Positions 1-11,837 of a stretch of 64,000 bases of DNA are shown here, piece by piece (position 1 is the first letter of the stretch; each line of letters starts with the position of its first letter). This stretch comes from Sclerurus mexicanus (Eukaryota; Chordata; Aves; Passeriformes; Furnariidae): positions 356,011 to 420,010 of the forward strand of contig VWZF01003703.1 in NCBI GenBank assembly GCA_013396755.1, in the 5' to 3' direction. The position numbers and the translations under genes were made by a program. The notes under the pieces were generated by a model. The model worked only from the letters and a program-made list of their open reading frames with translations, made no database searches and was not told the origin of the DNA.

Positions 1-620
1 CATGGCCTACGCCACCGGGCCGCTGCTCAAGTTCCAGATCTGGTGAGGGGCGCCCGCCAAGATGGCGGCGGCCAAGATGGCTGTGCCCACCGGGCCGCCG
101 CCTCCCCTCTCCGCCCTTCCCAAACCTGCCCTTCCCAGACCTTCCCAAACCTCCCTTCCCCTTCCCTCAGTGCTGCCGCGGCCCCGCGCTCGCTCGCACC
201 GCCCGTGCCGCGGCCGAGGGCCGTGCGGGGCCGCCCCGGGGAGCTGCCGGGGCGTGTGAGGCGGCCCTGCCGGAGGGACCCGCTGGAAATGCGGCCGCCG
301 CCGCAAAAACGCGCTTTTCGGGCCCTCTCACGGCACGTGTGGCGTTCTGCTGGCGCGGGCTTACGTTTGGGAGGAATCGATGTTTTAGCGAAGGCTGTAA
401 TTCTGTGTTTGCTTTGGTGCAGTGCCCGTGTTGCAGTCGGGCAGCACTGCGGGGGCGGTGCCGGTGGTGTGACCCGCTCCGAGGCTGTTCGTGGGGGGAA
501 CCCGACAGGGCCCCAGCGCCCGTCACGGCGGTGCCCGGCCCTGGGGCGGGCAGGGCCCGGCGGCGACCGGAGCAGAGGCCAGGCCGGGCCGTGCGGGTCT
601 GTGAGGCTCTCAGGAAGCGC
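1..620. promoter_or_regulatory. SELENOT 5' CpG island (right part)
   Basis: GC-rich, CpG-dense sequence covers exon 1 and the start of intron 1, as expected at a housekeeping promoter. The motif AAGATGGCGGC, the YY1 consensus, is at 59-69, with a second AAGATGGC at 74-81. The transcription start itself is outside the window. Confidence 0.6.
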
Positions 621-3600
621 TCGGTGGAAAGTGATGGGTCTGGGGTCTTTGGCGGTGATTTTACCGCAGTTTTTACAGAGGCGGCTGCAGAAAGGCAAGG
701 CAGAGCCTAGCTCGGGAATATTTAACTCCTGCAGTTCCCGTGCTGGCACGGGACAGGCTGGGAGCGACATCACCTGTTTGGGCAGTGTCAGAGAGGGATT
801 GCAGTGTAACCAGTGAGGGATTCAAACGGCTCTGTGTGAAGAGGCTTTTTTGGTACAGAGCAAGGGCCTGCTTAGGTTAATCTCCTAACTAACAGTTTTT
901 TCCAGGGAAAATGAGTGATTCGATGCCCAGTGGGTGCTACCAGAGTCTCTGTGCTGGGATGTGGAGCAAACCCCTGTCACATCCAGGGCTCGTGTTGGGG
1001 TTTGTGATGTATAATTTTACTGCAGTTCAGTTTTTCTCTGTGGCTAAAGGGGCTATGAATGGGGCAAGCGCTGCTCTGCAGTGACAGTACCGTGCAGCCC
1101 TCGAGCTGTGGTGACAATCCTGTCTGTGTCCAGTGTCTCCTGAGGCTACAGGCGGGTGTTTGAGGAGTACATGCGGGTCATCAGCCAGCGGTACCCAGAC
1201 ATCCGAATAGAAGGGGAGAACTACCTTCCTCAACCTATCTATAGGTAAGAAATGCCAGCAGTACTGGCTCTCTGCTTTCCAGTGGTGAACACGTACATCT
1301 ACACTGAAATAATACTGAAACCAGAAACTTAAGGGGTTTTTCCATTGCAATTGCAGAGAAACTGAGTGATTTTCTCCCTTTCAGGTAACTGCCTTAGTTT
1401 TTCATAGAAATATCACCATCTGGATATCTGTATGATGAGGCCTGTCGTATCCAATCTAAAGTAAAGTGTAACTGTTTTGGGTTTTTTTCACAGCAAATTT
1501 TCCCAGCTTTTCTTCATGCTGTATTGAGACGTCAGTTGAATTTGTTGCTCAGGCTTACGCACTTAGTGACAAATTCCTGTAATGGGTTAAGGACACAGGA
1601 GGGAAAAGTTCATTTTTGACATGAGTCATGGAGAGCTCACCTCAGCGAACAGGCTGCCAGGGTGGCCTTAGGTGGAGTTGGGGGGAAGCCCAAAGAAATT
1701 GGGTAAAAGACAAAAGGAAAATAGCGTTATTCCTGCTATTTAAAGCACTGTGCCCACGCTGGAGAGTGATGCCATAGTTACTGGAGCGGCTTCTGGAGCG
1801 CTTGCTGGCCTGATTTCTGTCAGGGTTGCAGTGGTGGAGGCTGCAGGGCACAGTGCCTGCATGAGCTGGCTCTGCCTCTGGGGAGTTCTGCATCGCTGGA
1901 AAATGCTCTGCAGAAAATGTATCTCTGTAAGGTGGAACAACTTACTTAGAAACTGAATCTATTTACCAGTTCAGACATTTAAGTTGAAAGCAAATTCCCA
2001 TTCGAAGTCTTCTGAGGAACAAAAGAGTCCATGTGTGGTGTACAAGGAGTTGTCGTTCTTGGGTGCTGTGCAAGAGCAGTGCCTTGTTGGGGGTGTTGTT
2101 AATATATGTTGCTTTTTTGTTTTATTGGTTTGGTGTGGGGTTTTTTTTACAGTGAGATAAACTTACTTGGAAAGTTTTGTACTTCCCCTGAAACATTTGA
2201 TTGTACACTGTCAAAATTCTAGTGAAGTAAATTACAGATGTGTATGATGAAGTAGAAACTGAGCTCACTGGTGTGTCTTGTCTCCAACAGGCACATAGCA
2301 TCCTTCCTCTCTGTCTTCAAACTAGTATTAATTGGTTTAATCATTGTTGGCAAGGACCCGTTTGCTTTCTTTGGCATGCAAGCTCCGAGCATCTGGCAGT
2401 GGGGCCAGGAAAACAAGGTAAGGGACATACTTCTTTTACTTTGAGAAAGCAGTGTCAGAGTGACGTCATGAGGGTGCTCTGGGAGTCCCTCACAATTCTG
2501 ACTGATTTACCTTTCATATGCTGCAGCCTTACAGTAGCATAATTCTTACTAGTAGTGCTTTAGGCTTTTGACAGACCAAGGTATGATTCTGTGATCTCTT
2601 TCCAAGCTGCTGCTGCTATAGAAGGACAGCTGAGGTTAATGTTGCAGACAAAGATGATAGAAGACTTTACTGTTTTTTAGGGCTCAAAAGCAGCAATTCA
2701 AGCCAGTACTTCTCTGCTGTCTCGTGACTGTTTTGCAGTTGACGCTTCCATCAGACTTCTGATAGATTAGGCAGCAGTTAAGTGGTGTTTAGAAAAATGA
2801 ATTTGAAATGTTGTGGGTGTTTTGCAGAGCAGACTCTGGCATGGCATTGTGGGAGAATATCCTTGTGAGTCAGTACTGATGATGCCAGGAGATTCAGGGT
2901 TACTCTTATTTAGAGTAACCTTATTCCAGATTTACTCCACTAAACTAAAGCAAGTTACAGACCCTCAAACTGAGCTACCCAGTGCCTTGGTCTCTCACTG
3001 GCCAGTTTGAATGCCTAGAAGCTGTAATAGTTCCAGCCAATGCCATGCCTAGCTGGGCTGGCTGCAGTGTGCTGCCACTATCCCTGCGCCAGGTTCTGTG
3101 GTGTTGCAGTGACCCATGAAAGCGAGCCTGTGAGCAGGGAAAGGAAATGAAAGAGGTGCTGGTGATGAGAGAGGAGCTGCACTGTTGGAGATACCATCAT
3201 TTCCTCCTGAGTCACCCACACACACAGAAAATTCCAGATAAAGAGCTCAGAGATGTGCTGGAGGGCTGCTGGATCCTGCTCACTTTGTGATTTGCTTTGC
3301 TGTGCTGTTTGTGCCTAGGCCCATGGCTCTGTGTTCCAGAGTGTTTCTGTGACAGTGACAGGCAGTGTGTGGGAACAGTTGTGTTCCCATGTCACCCTGC
3401 CAGCCACCATGCAGCCAGCTGTGGCGAGGCCAGAGCTGTGCAGTGGAGCAGGAGCGTGTACCTTTACCTTGGTTTGAACCAGGGCTGTGAGTTGGGTGGG
3501 TTCAGCGCTGGTTTGGTGCTTGTCTGGGGAAGGCAAGGTGCACGGTCTGTGTAAAAGGAGGAAAGGGAGATGGCTGTGGAGGGGAACATTCCTTGAGCAG

Positions 3601-4635
3601 TTCCTCCACATGGGGAGTTCAGAGATGCCTATAAACATCCAATGCTCACTGAAAATGAACAGCAGCAGGTGTGGCTGACATGGCTGAGGTGTGTGTGGGT
3701 CTCTGTTCTGTTCCAGGTGTACGCCTGCATGATGGTCTTCTTCCTGAGCAACATGATTGAGAACCAGTGCATGTCCACTGGGGCTTTTGAAATCACTTTG
3801 AATGGTGAGCTGAGAGTTTTTTTCATGGGATCTCGTGTTGCGCATGTACACACATGAAAGCTGTGAGGTGAGGAGAATGAGGGATGGCGTGAAGAAATGT
3901 GGTATGTGGAAATCGCCATCCATTTGGATCTTCAGATGTCATCTGTCACAATAAATGATGAAAACCGTAGAAGTCTTATAAAGCAGTTTATACAGATGTC
4001 ACATACTCTAGAATAGCTCTATAAAAACTTACTAAGAGGGACACTTGGTCCCTTGGAGTAACTGTTGTATTCTTTCTTTGTGTGTGATGTGCATTAAATA
4101 AGAAATGAACAGCCAGGGACATGAACTCTCCAATTAGATGCTTTCCCTGTCCTGTAGCGTGCTTCAGCCTTGGAATCATAAGGAATCCATTGATTTTCCC
4201 AGATTTTCTGTACCGGTGGAAAGCAGTACTGAGTTTTCAGGTTGAGAGGAATCTCGATGGATATTTTGCACCTCTTCGTTCATAAGATACACTTCTAAAT
4301 GGAAGCATTAGACACTCTACTCTCCTGGTTGGGCTGGGCTTTAGCATAGCCAGAGCTTGGAGGCATTGTTGATCCAGCGGTTTTCCTCAATCAGTACCAA
4401 CACACACAGCTTGCTAGAGCTTCTCAGTTCCATTTTTACACCAGCTCTGTGTGTTCCTGATGCTCCCAGTGTTAACAGTGCTTTTCTCCCCTCCGTGTGT
4501 TCTGTGCTAGATGTCCCGGTGTGGTCTAAGCTGGAGTCTGGTCACCTCCCTTCCATGCAGCAGCTTGTACAGATCCTTGATAATGAGATGAAGCTCAATG
4601 TACACATGGAGTCAATGCCCCATCATCGATCATAG
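1..4635 (+). CDS. SELENOT: Selenoprotein T (5'-partial), five coding exons
   Basis: Coding exons are 1-42, 1134-1244, 2291-2417, 3717-3804 and 4511-4635, and all phases close. The product is the ER-membrane thioredoxin-fold oxidoreductase selenoprotein T. Exon 1 is cut by the window edge, so the signal peptide is missing; visible residues begin MAYATGPLLKFQI. The redox motif is C-V-S-U: the Cys codon is split across intron 1 and the selenocysteine is TGA at 1141-1143. Exon 3 encodes a hydrophobic segment (ASFLSVFKLVLIGLIIVG) expected to hold the protein in the ER membrane. The protein ends HMESMPHHRS then TAG. A SECIS-like hairpin lies in the 3' UTR. Identity is very sure because nearly every residue matches the vertebrate protein as I know it. 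A standard translator would stop at TGA 1141 and miscall the gene. Confidence 0.97.
1134..1244 (+). CDS. SELENOT: SELENOT exon 2 with selenocysteine codon
   Basis: The exon follows an AG acceptor at 1132-1133 and precedes a GTAAGA donor at 1245. Its first base completes the Cys codon, then come Val, Ser and TGA (Sec, 1141-1143), followed by GYRRVFEEYM. Reading through the TGA gives uninterrupted selenoprotein T sequence, which shows the TGA is recoded rather than a stop. Confidence 0.96.
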
Positions 4636-5309
4636 CCCCATCAAACAGCACTGAAACTCCTCGTAAGTATCCTCCAGTCACTAGTGTGTTTGCCCAAGTG
4701 TGGCAGGCGTGTTGGAGACTGAAGGTTGGACTTGTGTTTGTTCAGTTAAATGTTTTCCTGGAGAAGCAGCTTCTGTGACCCTAAATTGCCACCTCTGGTG
4801 TCACAGGGGCTGTTTGGGTGGTAGGTTTCAGTTTGTGGCTCATTCTGCCTCAGAGTGAGAAGCTGGCATTCCATGAGGTAGGAGAAGGTGCATTACTGTG
4901 TGCAGGAGGCCTGATGTCAGTGAGGTGTGTGGTGCAAAGACCAGAAACGTGCTGCATTATGTACCTTAGAACAGCCTTTGTGCAAGGGACTTATGTTTCC
5001 CTGGCTTGTGACCAAATTGAATTGCACGTCCCTGGAGAGCAGGACAGGCCTGTCCTACCTCTCTGCAAATGCTCCCCAGCTGTTGGCAGCAGAGGGTTCA
5101 CGTCATGAGGTATTTTATGACAAAACAATTCCATGTTCCCATGTCACGTGTGGCTTTCAAAACACATAGCTTATGATTCCACTTTGTGGGGCTGGCTCAG
5201 TCCAGGTGTGCCCTGGGTGCCCCAGCTGTGCCTGCCTGGCGCAGGGGTGTTGCCGATGGTAACGGCGGTGTCTCTCCACAGGCATTGGGTGGTGGTTCCG
5301 GGCCGCGTG

Positions 5310-5375
5310 GTGCAGACCCATGAAGGCCTGTGCTGAAGACAGACGCTGTTGGCTCAGGCTGGATGCCTCTCTTGC
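5310..5375 (+). promoter_or_regulatory. SECIS element (selenocysteine insertion)
   Basis: The 5' core ATGA is at 5320-5323, twelve bases of helix follow, then the apical AA at 5336-5337. GGCCTG (5325-5330) can pair with CAGGCT (5355-5360), and a GGAT at 5361-5364 supplies the 3' side of the non-canonical G-A quartet. Spacing and location in the 3' UTR of a selenoprotein gene fit the SECIS consensus. The fold was judged by eye only. Confidence 0.8.
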
Positions 5376-5973
5376 AGCCACGTTGTGCCTCGTGGACAAA
5401 CACTCAATGAGCCCTGTTTCGGTGCTGGCCGGTCCCACACTGCACAGCCACGAGTGCAATAATACTGTATAGTTTTTTTAAGACTTCATTCGACCAGTTC
5501 ATAGCTCAGCAATGCAGGCATTACTAATGGTAACTTATTTTATATTCATGTTTCACACAATGGCAGATTGAGTTGATACCTAATTTTTCCTTGGAAAAAG
5601 AAAAGTTTGTTTAATCTGTTGTATTTTATATGAATTTATGTTCTTTTTGTAGTTTAAAATGAAGTTACAGGAGTGACTGATACTGTCCTAAACTGTTGAG
5701 TAATTGACAGCTGTCTATCAAATCTCTCTAATGTGGTTAAAACAGGTTTGTATATTTTTCAAAATCTATGGCAGAGTAGAAGAGTGTGTTATATATTGAA
5801 TTATATAAGCAAAATTACATGCGGAGTAGTTACATCATATGGTGACTTCAGTGAAAATTAAGATCAACTGCTCTTTAATCATGTGGGCCAGCTCCAGCGG
5901 ATCTTCCTTGGCCGTTGGAGAGTTGAGCTGGGCCTTCCTGCTGTCCTGAATAGAACCCAAGAACATTAATTGA

Positions 5974-5979
5974 AATAAA
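5974..5979 (+). promoter_or_regulatory. Polyadenylation signal AATAAA of SELENOT
   Basis: Canonical hexamer about 1.3 kb past the stop codon in the 3' UTR exon, before the tail-to-tail ERICH6 gene. Confidence 0.65.
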
Positions 5980-5995
5980 AGAGTTCCCATTTCCT

Positions 5996-6773
5996 GTGTG
6001 AAGTACCTTGTTTGTCACTGATGGATATTCTTGGAATTGCAATTGAAAAACCGCATAAAATGCCAACTTTCCAAAGTCACTGAGCTTGTGTCTGTCATGT
6101 GTAAGCCCCTGAGAACCTCTGCATGCTGGGATGGGCACATGGGGCTTGGCCTTGTGCTTTGGATAGTGCTGCAGCTTGGGTGTGGCCAGCCAGGGGGGGA
6201 AGGTGGCCAGGTGAACCCCAGGTCTCAGGCAGTTCTGAGGGACTGGGAGGTTTCCCCACTGCCAGCTGCAGCCCCTGTGGCCTGGAGGTCCCTAAATGCC
6301 TGCTGAGGGCTTGGTATTTGCGGTGCTTTAACCAGAGCTTGTCCCAGGCTGCAGTTGGTGCTCCCTGGGGCCAAGTGAAGGTGATTGCTTGGGGTCCTCT
6401 GTGGGCATTTGTCTCTCTCTGCACAGGGAGCCACCTTGTCTCTACCAGCAGCTGGCTGAGCTGCCATCAGCACCAGCGCCAGGGACACCTGGGCATCCTG
6501 CTGGTGCCATCTCATCAGGAGCCAGCAGAGCAGTGCCTGTGTGGGTGACCTGAGCAAAGCCCTGTCGTGCCTCCATGGCCAAGGTGTACGCAGTGTGGGT
6601 TGGTACTGCCTGCCCTGAGTGAGACATCCATGGGGCTGTGTGGATCAGCCCTGGGCTGCCCTTTGCTCCACACCAGGGCAGGGCCGCAGGTGAACCCTTG
6701 CTGAGCGTGTGCAGGTACTGCAGTGTTGGGGAGCATCTCTGGCTCATTTTGCCTCACACCACACACATGCTGG
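5996..6773. other. Intergenic, SELENOT/ERICH6 tail-to-tail
   Basis: Lies between the SELENOT polyadenylation signal and the ERICH6 stop codon. It presumably includes ERICH6 3' UTR. Several open frames here on both strands have no splice or family support. I see no repeat I can name. Confidence 0.5.
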
Positions 6774-7040
6774 TCAGAGCTGCTGTGCGTTTACTATCGC
6801 CCTGATGGAGCTGTGCAGCTCATTGCTTATGTCAGCGGCAGCACAGAGCTCCAGGATCTTCGCAGCCTGGGTCAGGAGGTATGAGGGAGGCTGCATTTTG
6901 TTCCACTGCTCACTGGAAGGAAAGTTGATGCATCCCTGCATCCTGTCGAAGAGCTGCAGGATCCTCACCCGGAAGGCAAGCAGCAGGAGCTCATCCTCGC
7001 CCAGCCGGGCTGGGGCAGGCAGCCGCCCAGCAGTGCCAAC
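6774..7040 (-). CDS. ERICH6: ERICH6 last coding exon
   Basis: Begins with VGTAGRLPAP after an acceptor at 7042-7041 and ends IVNAQQL then TGA. The middle (DRMQGCINFPSSEQWNKMQ) matches the C-terminal part of the FAM194 domain as I recall it. The long plus-strand open frame over the same bases is antisense and has no support. Confidence 0.85.
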   Translation of the reverse strand, partial: VGTAGRLPAPARLGEDELLLLAFRVRILQLFDRMQGCINFPSSEQWNKMQPPSYLLTQAAKILELCAAADISNELHSSIRAIVNAQQL

Positions 7041-10000
7041 CTGTGGAGTGGAGGGAGCATGTCAGCAGAGCCATCGCAGCCTGGCACGGGGCTTCCTTCC
7101 CCTCCCAGCAGACAAACCTGCCCCTGTGACAGGAGCTTGTGGAGGAAGGAAGCTGCCGTGGACCCTGCCTACAGGGACCACAGCTTTTCTCCCTGTGGAG
7201 AGCCAGGGTGACCCTTGGGGACACAGTCAGGGACATCAGGGACCTGGCCAGAAGTGCTTCCCACACTGTGACTCCTTGCAGAGAGCCAGGGCTGGCAGGT
7301 GCGCTATCTGCATGGCACCAGCAGGGGTCCAAGTCCACTGCTTGCTTTTTGAGGGGCAGGAACATGGGACAACATGGGACAACATGGGAATAAGCATGCT
7401 TCCCAAAGAGGGGATCTTCCCTGGCTGCCCCACTCCTGATGTGGGGAGTGGCTCTGTGTGAAGAAATACCTGCACTTTTGTTCCCATGTTGAATTTTGCT
7501 TGTCGTCCCATGGCAAGGAAGGAGACGATGATCTTGTCCTGGGCCAGGATTCTGACCCCCACGTGCTGGTTCAGGGAGATGAAAATGGGGCTCAGAGGGA
7601 CATGGGGTCCTGGTGACATGTTTGGCCACATCCACCTTCTCACCCTGCTGCCTGCTTGGTCCAAATACTGCCCTCCCTGGATAGTCATGTTTATCCTAAT
7701 AGAGAGGGAAATGGAAACTGAACCTTACAGCTCCTGTGGCAGAACGTCCCTCGTTCCCCCAAGGGACAGGACAGAGGCACTGCAGGGTCAGGGCCTGTGC
7801 CCTGCCTCTCAAGGCACACTCAGGGTTGCTTTGCTGCTCTGGGGGCACCTGCAGCAGGGCCCGTGACCTGCTGGATTTGTCTGTTAATGTTTGGATGCTA
7901 TTAAAAATACCCTTTGTGGCCTTTGAAATGTCAATGCACAGTGGAGAGCGCAGCTGCTGAACGCACCACTCGTCTCCATTCGGGTAATAGCACGTGCTTC
8001 TGCCGTCGGACTGAAACAGCGCGCGGATTTTGGTGGTCCTCGGCTCGTCTTCTAGTACTGTGCAAATCCGCTGGCCACCCTCTCGTGTAATGATGATGGC
8101 CAGGTTTCCAGATGGATAGCTGCCATCAGGTAAGGAGTTGGTAACCCCCTGCTTTGTTGGTTAGTCTTATTGCACAATAAATACTGCAGAGCACTACCTG
8201 GGAGTATAAAATCTGATGTGTTAAAGGTGTGCTGCCAATGTCAGCTGGGACACTGATGGTGTTTTGCTTTGGTGGCAAAGCTCAGGTACACTTTCATACC
8301 TCTCTGGGTCAGAAAGAAGTCAGCCACAGCAAGGAAAAATAACATGGGTGACTTAAAATGTTGTGGCTTTAATGAAGGAAGCTGTGAGGTTCCTTGGTGA
8401 AAGTGCCCTGTTTTCTTCCTTCAGACAGTAGTGATTCGTGCTGGTAATCCCAGACTGGCTGTGCTCCCCTGAGGTACTGCCTGCAGGACAGGCACATCTG
8501 CCCTGTGCTGGTCTGTCCCTGGGGCCAGGACGGGGCTGAGAGCTTTGGGAGCCCCCAGGGTCAGCAGGGCCCTTCCACGGGTGGCCAGAGCTCGGGGGAC
8601 GGGTCTGACCCCTGGGCTGGGTGTTGGATGTGAGTGCCCGTCCCTCACTGGAGCTGCTGCCTGCTCTGGGAAACAGCCCAGGAGCTGGGTCAGGTTTCAC
8701 TGCTGCTGCTCCTCAGAGCAAGTGGGAGTGGCGAGATGGGTTGCTTGCAATCAAATGAACTGGAACACACTTAAAATTAGTTATAGCCCTGGACTAATGC
8801 AGGCAAGTGAACACCGTAAAGGATACAATAAATGCGAGGTTCCATCTGGGAGCATGGTAAGGAATTTTCTTCCATGTTTGTAGTACTTTTGCACCAATTT
8901 ACTCTTCCCCACCTAAGATTTAAAGGGTAAAGCAGATGAGAGCAGTCTGGCACAGCTGCCCTGTGAAGATGGGCAGTGCCAGGCTCCAGCTGCTCAGAGT
9001 GCAGACACATTCAAGGTGCACCTTCGCTGTCGGCCGCAGGTACTTGCCTTCTTCCCCGAGGGCCTGAAACCATAGCTGGTGACACAGCAGGGCATGGGCT
9101 CCTCCTTGAGCCTGGGCTCAGGCTCCTTCTCTGGCTTGGGCTCCTTCCCAGGCTTGGGCCCAGGCTCCTCCTTGGGCTCATTCTCAGTCTCGGGCCCAGG
9201 CTCAGGCCCAGGCTCATCCTTGAGCTTGGGCTTGGGCTCCTTCTCAGGCTCAGGCCTGGGCTCAGGTCCAGGCTTCTCCCTGGGCTTGGGCTCCTTCTCA
9301 GGCTCAGGCCTGGGCTCAGGTCCAGGCTCCTCCTTGGGCTCAGGCTTGGGCTCCTTCTCAGACTCAGGCTCAGAGTCAGGCTCAGGCCCAGGCCTCTCCT
9401 TGGGCTTGGGCTCGGGCTCCTTCTCAGACTCAGGCTCAGAGTCAGGCTCCAGCCCAGACCTGGGCCTGGACTCCTTCTTGGGCTCAGCCTCCTCCTCAGG
9501 CTCCTTCTTGGGCTCAGATTCCTCTTCGGGCTCGGCCTCCTCCTTGGTCTCGGCTTTGCTTCCAGGAGGCATCAGCATCTCACCCTTGGGCGATGTGGGC
9601 TCCTGGGAAAGTCCATAGGAAGCAGTTCCAGCTTGGTGTGAACCTGGAGAGCACAGGGAGGGCTTGTGTGCAGCAGGGAGGGCTGGCAGTGCCCACTTCG
9701 AGCTGCCCAACACTTCTGCTGTAACTGGGGGAGTGAGAATTCCTGGCTGAAATGCTCCATCCTGAGAGTCTGTCTCGAGGTATTTTCTAACAAGGGCAGC
9801 CCAGAGTGCTCAGCTATTTCAAAGAACAGGATTATGATAAAATGTTAGTTTTTCAGTTACATATATATATATATACACACACATCTGTGTGAAGAGTGAC
9901 TTTTTGGGATCGCATTTGGCTCCACAGGCTGGAGCTGATGATTTGAGATCCCTGGTGCTGCAGAAGCCTCAGTGCCCTGCCATTCTCTGTGAAAACATGT

Positions 10001-11826
10001 CCATATTGTGATCTGGTTCACTTGTTCTTAGACAGGACTCTGGTTTTAGAGCTAGACCCAAAGGCTGCTCAGTCACCCATAGCCTGGGATAGGAACTGGT
10101 GGAGTATCCACCCGATCAGGCAAAATGTGAATCACGCTCTTTCTGGTAGTTCCTACCTCCCAAGGGCTTGGCTTTGCCAACTTGTCCTTCTCTCAGGTCA
10201 GGTTCTGTGCATCTCAGCTGGAAACTTCACATATAAATATTGAAAATCATGGCAAAGAGACCCTCTCTGTGCAAGGAGGATGTGCCTGCTTTTGTATTCT
10301 GCAAGGGATGATTTAATATGACTGGATCTGTAATTTAAGGGGATTGCACACCTGACAATGAATGAACATGTTGCTGTATAAAATCCTTCTGTTCAGTTAG
10401 AGACCAGCAATTCCACTGAATGCACTGTTGTGATAAATAGACAAATAAATCCATAAGGAAATGTCAACTCACCTTCAGTGGCACTTGGCTCTAAAGATAG
10501 GGCAGACAACCTGCTGGACAGGTGTGTCTCCTGCTGCCTGGAAAACAGAAGTGTTCCTGTTAGAGATTTCAAGTATCCTGTTTGAAAAGCTGGAAGTACT
10601 GGATATCCCTGCTTTAGGAACATAACTTTCTGAACCTGTTTTTCTCTCCACTCGCGGAATTACAAGTAATAGAGGCAGCAGAGTAACACCAAAATACTTG
10701 TATCTCAACGGCAAAGAATTGCTCCCACATAGATTACAGTGAACAGACTCTGCCATTGCAGTGGCATCAGCTCTGCTGGCAGGAGAGCTGGACATTGTAA
10801 TGGGGTTTGGATCAAGATTTTATGCGAAAGAGGAGAGCTGCTCACAGGATCAAGAAAACTACTCCTCTCCAGGAATATTTTCACTATTCTTGTGTAGCTT
10901 CCTAGAAATCTGACAGTGTGACAGTGGTTTGGTGTGTGCTCTGCACTCGTACCCTCAGCCTGAGAAGCATCTTCAAGGATACCAGCAGGGTACTTCCAGG
11001 TGTACTGGTTTACTTTTCCTTGAGCCTCTGCTGCAGGCTTAGCCACTGGCACAAACTTTGGGCTGAGAACTTGCAGAGTTCTTGTGACTCTGGAAACTGG
11101 AATCCAAATACATGCCACAGTTTATGGAGCAAAACAGAAATACAAACTCCAGCTTTGTTTTAGTGCCTGAAGTAAAAGCTACACTCCAATACTGTCCCTT
11201 TCCAGAGCTGCATTTGTGGGTTTGTCTCTGTCTGTCTCTAGATATTTCATCTGTCAGCACCGGAATTAACACTTCACTCAGCACATACCTTGCCACCTCC
11301 TTGTGCAGTCCAGCAACAGAGGAGCCAGGGGGGACCAGAGAGAATCCAAACTTGGGGTGCCTAAAACAAAGTTTTTTCTTCTTTCATTCCCTCTCCCAGC
11401 AGTTTCCTAATGCTCCTTTTCCCTCGGAGCTGCCTGTTGTTCCTTACACAGATCTGATCCCCAGTTTTTCCAGTACCTCTGGTTCTCTCGCTCCTTTGAC
11501 TGCAGCTGGCTGGCTTTGGAGCCGTGGCGTTCATGGGTGCTGGCAGCTTTGGGGATGTTGCAGGCATCCTTGAGCCTCTTTCTCTCCTTCATGATGAACT
11601 CGTAGAGGTCTTGGTAGCGCTTGCAGCAGAATTTCTGCGAGGTGGGAGAGTGGAGCTGTGAGTGCAGCTGTTCCAGAGCAAACTCCTGCTCATCCTTCCC
11701 CCAGCTTACGTATTCCTGGTCCTTGAAGAAAGGGACATCCTCGGAGAAAGGGGCATCCCTGGGGAAAGGGAACGGCCTCAGCAGGCTGCCACAGTACTCA
11801 CACCTTGGCTCAGTGTCATCCTCTAC
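6774..11826 (-). CDS. ERICH6: Glutamate-rich protein 6 (ERICH6/FAM194A), 5'-partial
   Basis: Exons in transcript order are 11477-11826, 10473-10537, 9048-9643, 8827-8912, 7967-8119, 7470-7695 and 6774-7040. Every junction keeps frame, giving about 580 residues to the TGA at 6774-6776. The first exon holds a Cys-containing stretch (EYCGSLLRPFPF, then FCCKRYQDLYEF). The third is a long acidic Glu/Pro/Lys repeat. The last four form the FAM194-type C-terminal domain, with signatures LPDGTSHL, YPSGNLAIII, GGQYLDQAG and PLSPIFISLNQ. The intron after exon 3 uses a GC donor (AAG|GCAAGT at 9048/9047-9042). Function is poorly known; the family is described as glutamate-rich proteins of ciliated and testis tissue, which I hold only loosely. 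The gene lies next to SELENOT as in mammals. The start exon is missing; it may be in the gapped CpG island upstream. Confidence 0.88.
9048..9643 (-). CDS. ERICH6: ERICH6 Glu/Pro/Lys low-complexity exon
   Basis: This exon has 198 complete codons. About 140 residues are near-repeats built from EPKEEPGPEP and PEPEKEPKP-like blocks, with the DNA showing the matching GGGCTC/GGCTCAGG repeat on the plus strand. It ends in the more complex segment TSYGFRPSGKK. The repeat is strongly acidic, predicted disordered, and likely variable in length between individuals and species. Confidence 0.85.
9857..9882. repeat. AT/AC dinucleotide microsatellite in ERICH6 intron
   Basis: (AT)n passing into (AC)n between two ERICH6 exons. 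Confidence 0.75.
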
Positions 11827-11837
11827 CTGCAGTGACA

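Larger units (their letters stand above)
5282..5995 (+). other. SELENOT: SELENOT terminal 3' UTR exon
   Basis: Exon 5 leaves the coding region at TAG 4633-4635 and meets a strong GTAAGT donor at 4663. A pyrimidine-rich acceptor ends at 5281. The spliced-on non-coding exon contains the SECIS candidate near its start and a polyadenylation signal AATAAA at 5974-5979. The exon junction is only 27 nt after the stop, too close to mark the normal stop for nonsense-mediated decay. The 3' boundary is inferred from the signal position. Confidence 0.75.

Noticed and set aside
3315..3923. 202-codon minus-strand open frame antisense to SELENOT exon 4
   Set aside because: It is a shadow frame across a coding exon and intron, with no family resemblance or splice sites.
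6709..7461. 250-codon plus-strand open frame
   Set aside because: Antisense to the last two ERICH6 exons and their intron; no independent support.
8976..9641. 221-codon plus-strand Leu/Gly/Arg repeat frame
   Set aside because: Reverse complement of the ERICH6 Glu/Pro/Lys repeat; low-complexity shadow.
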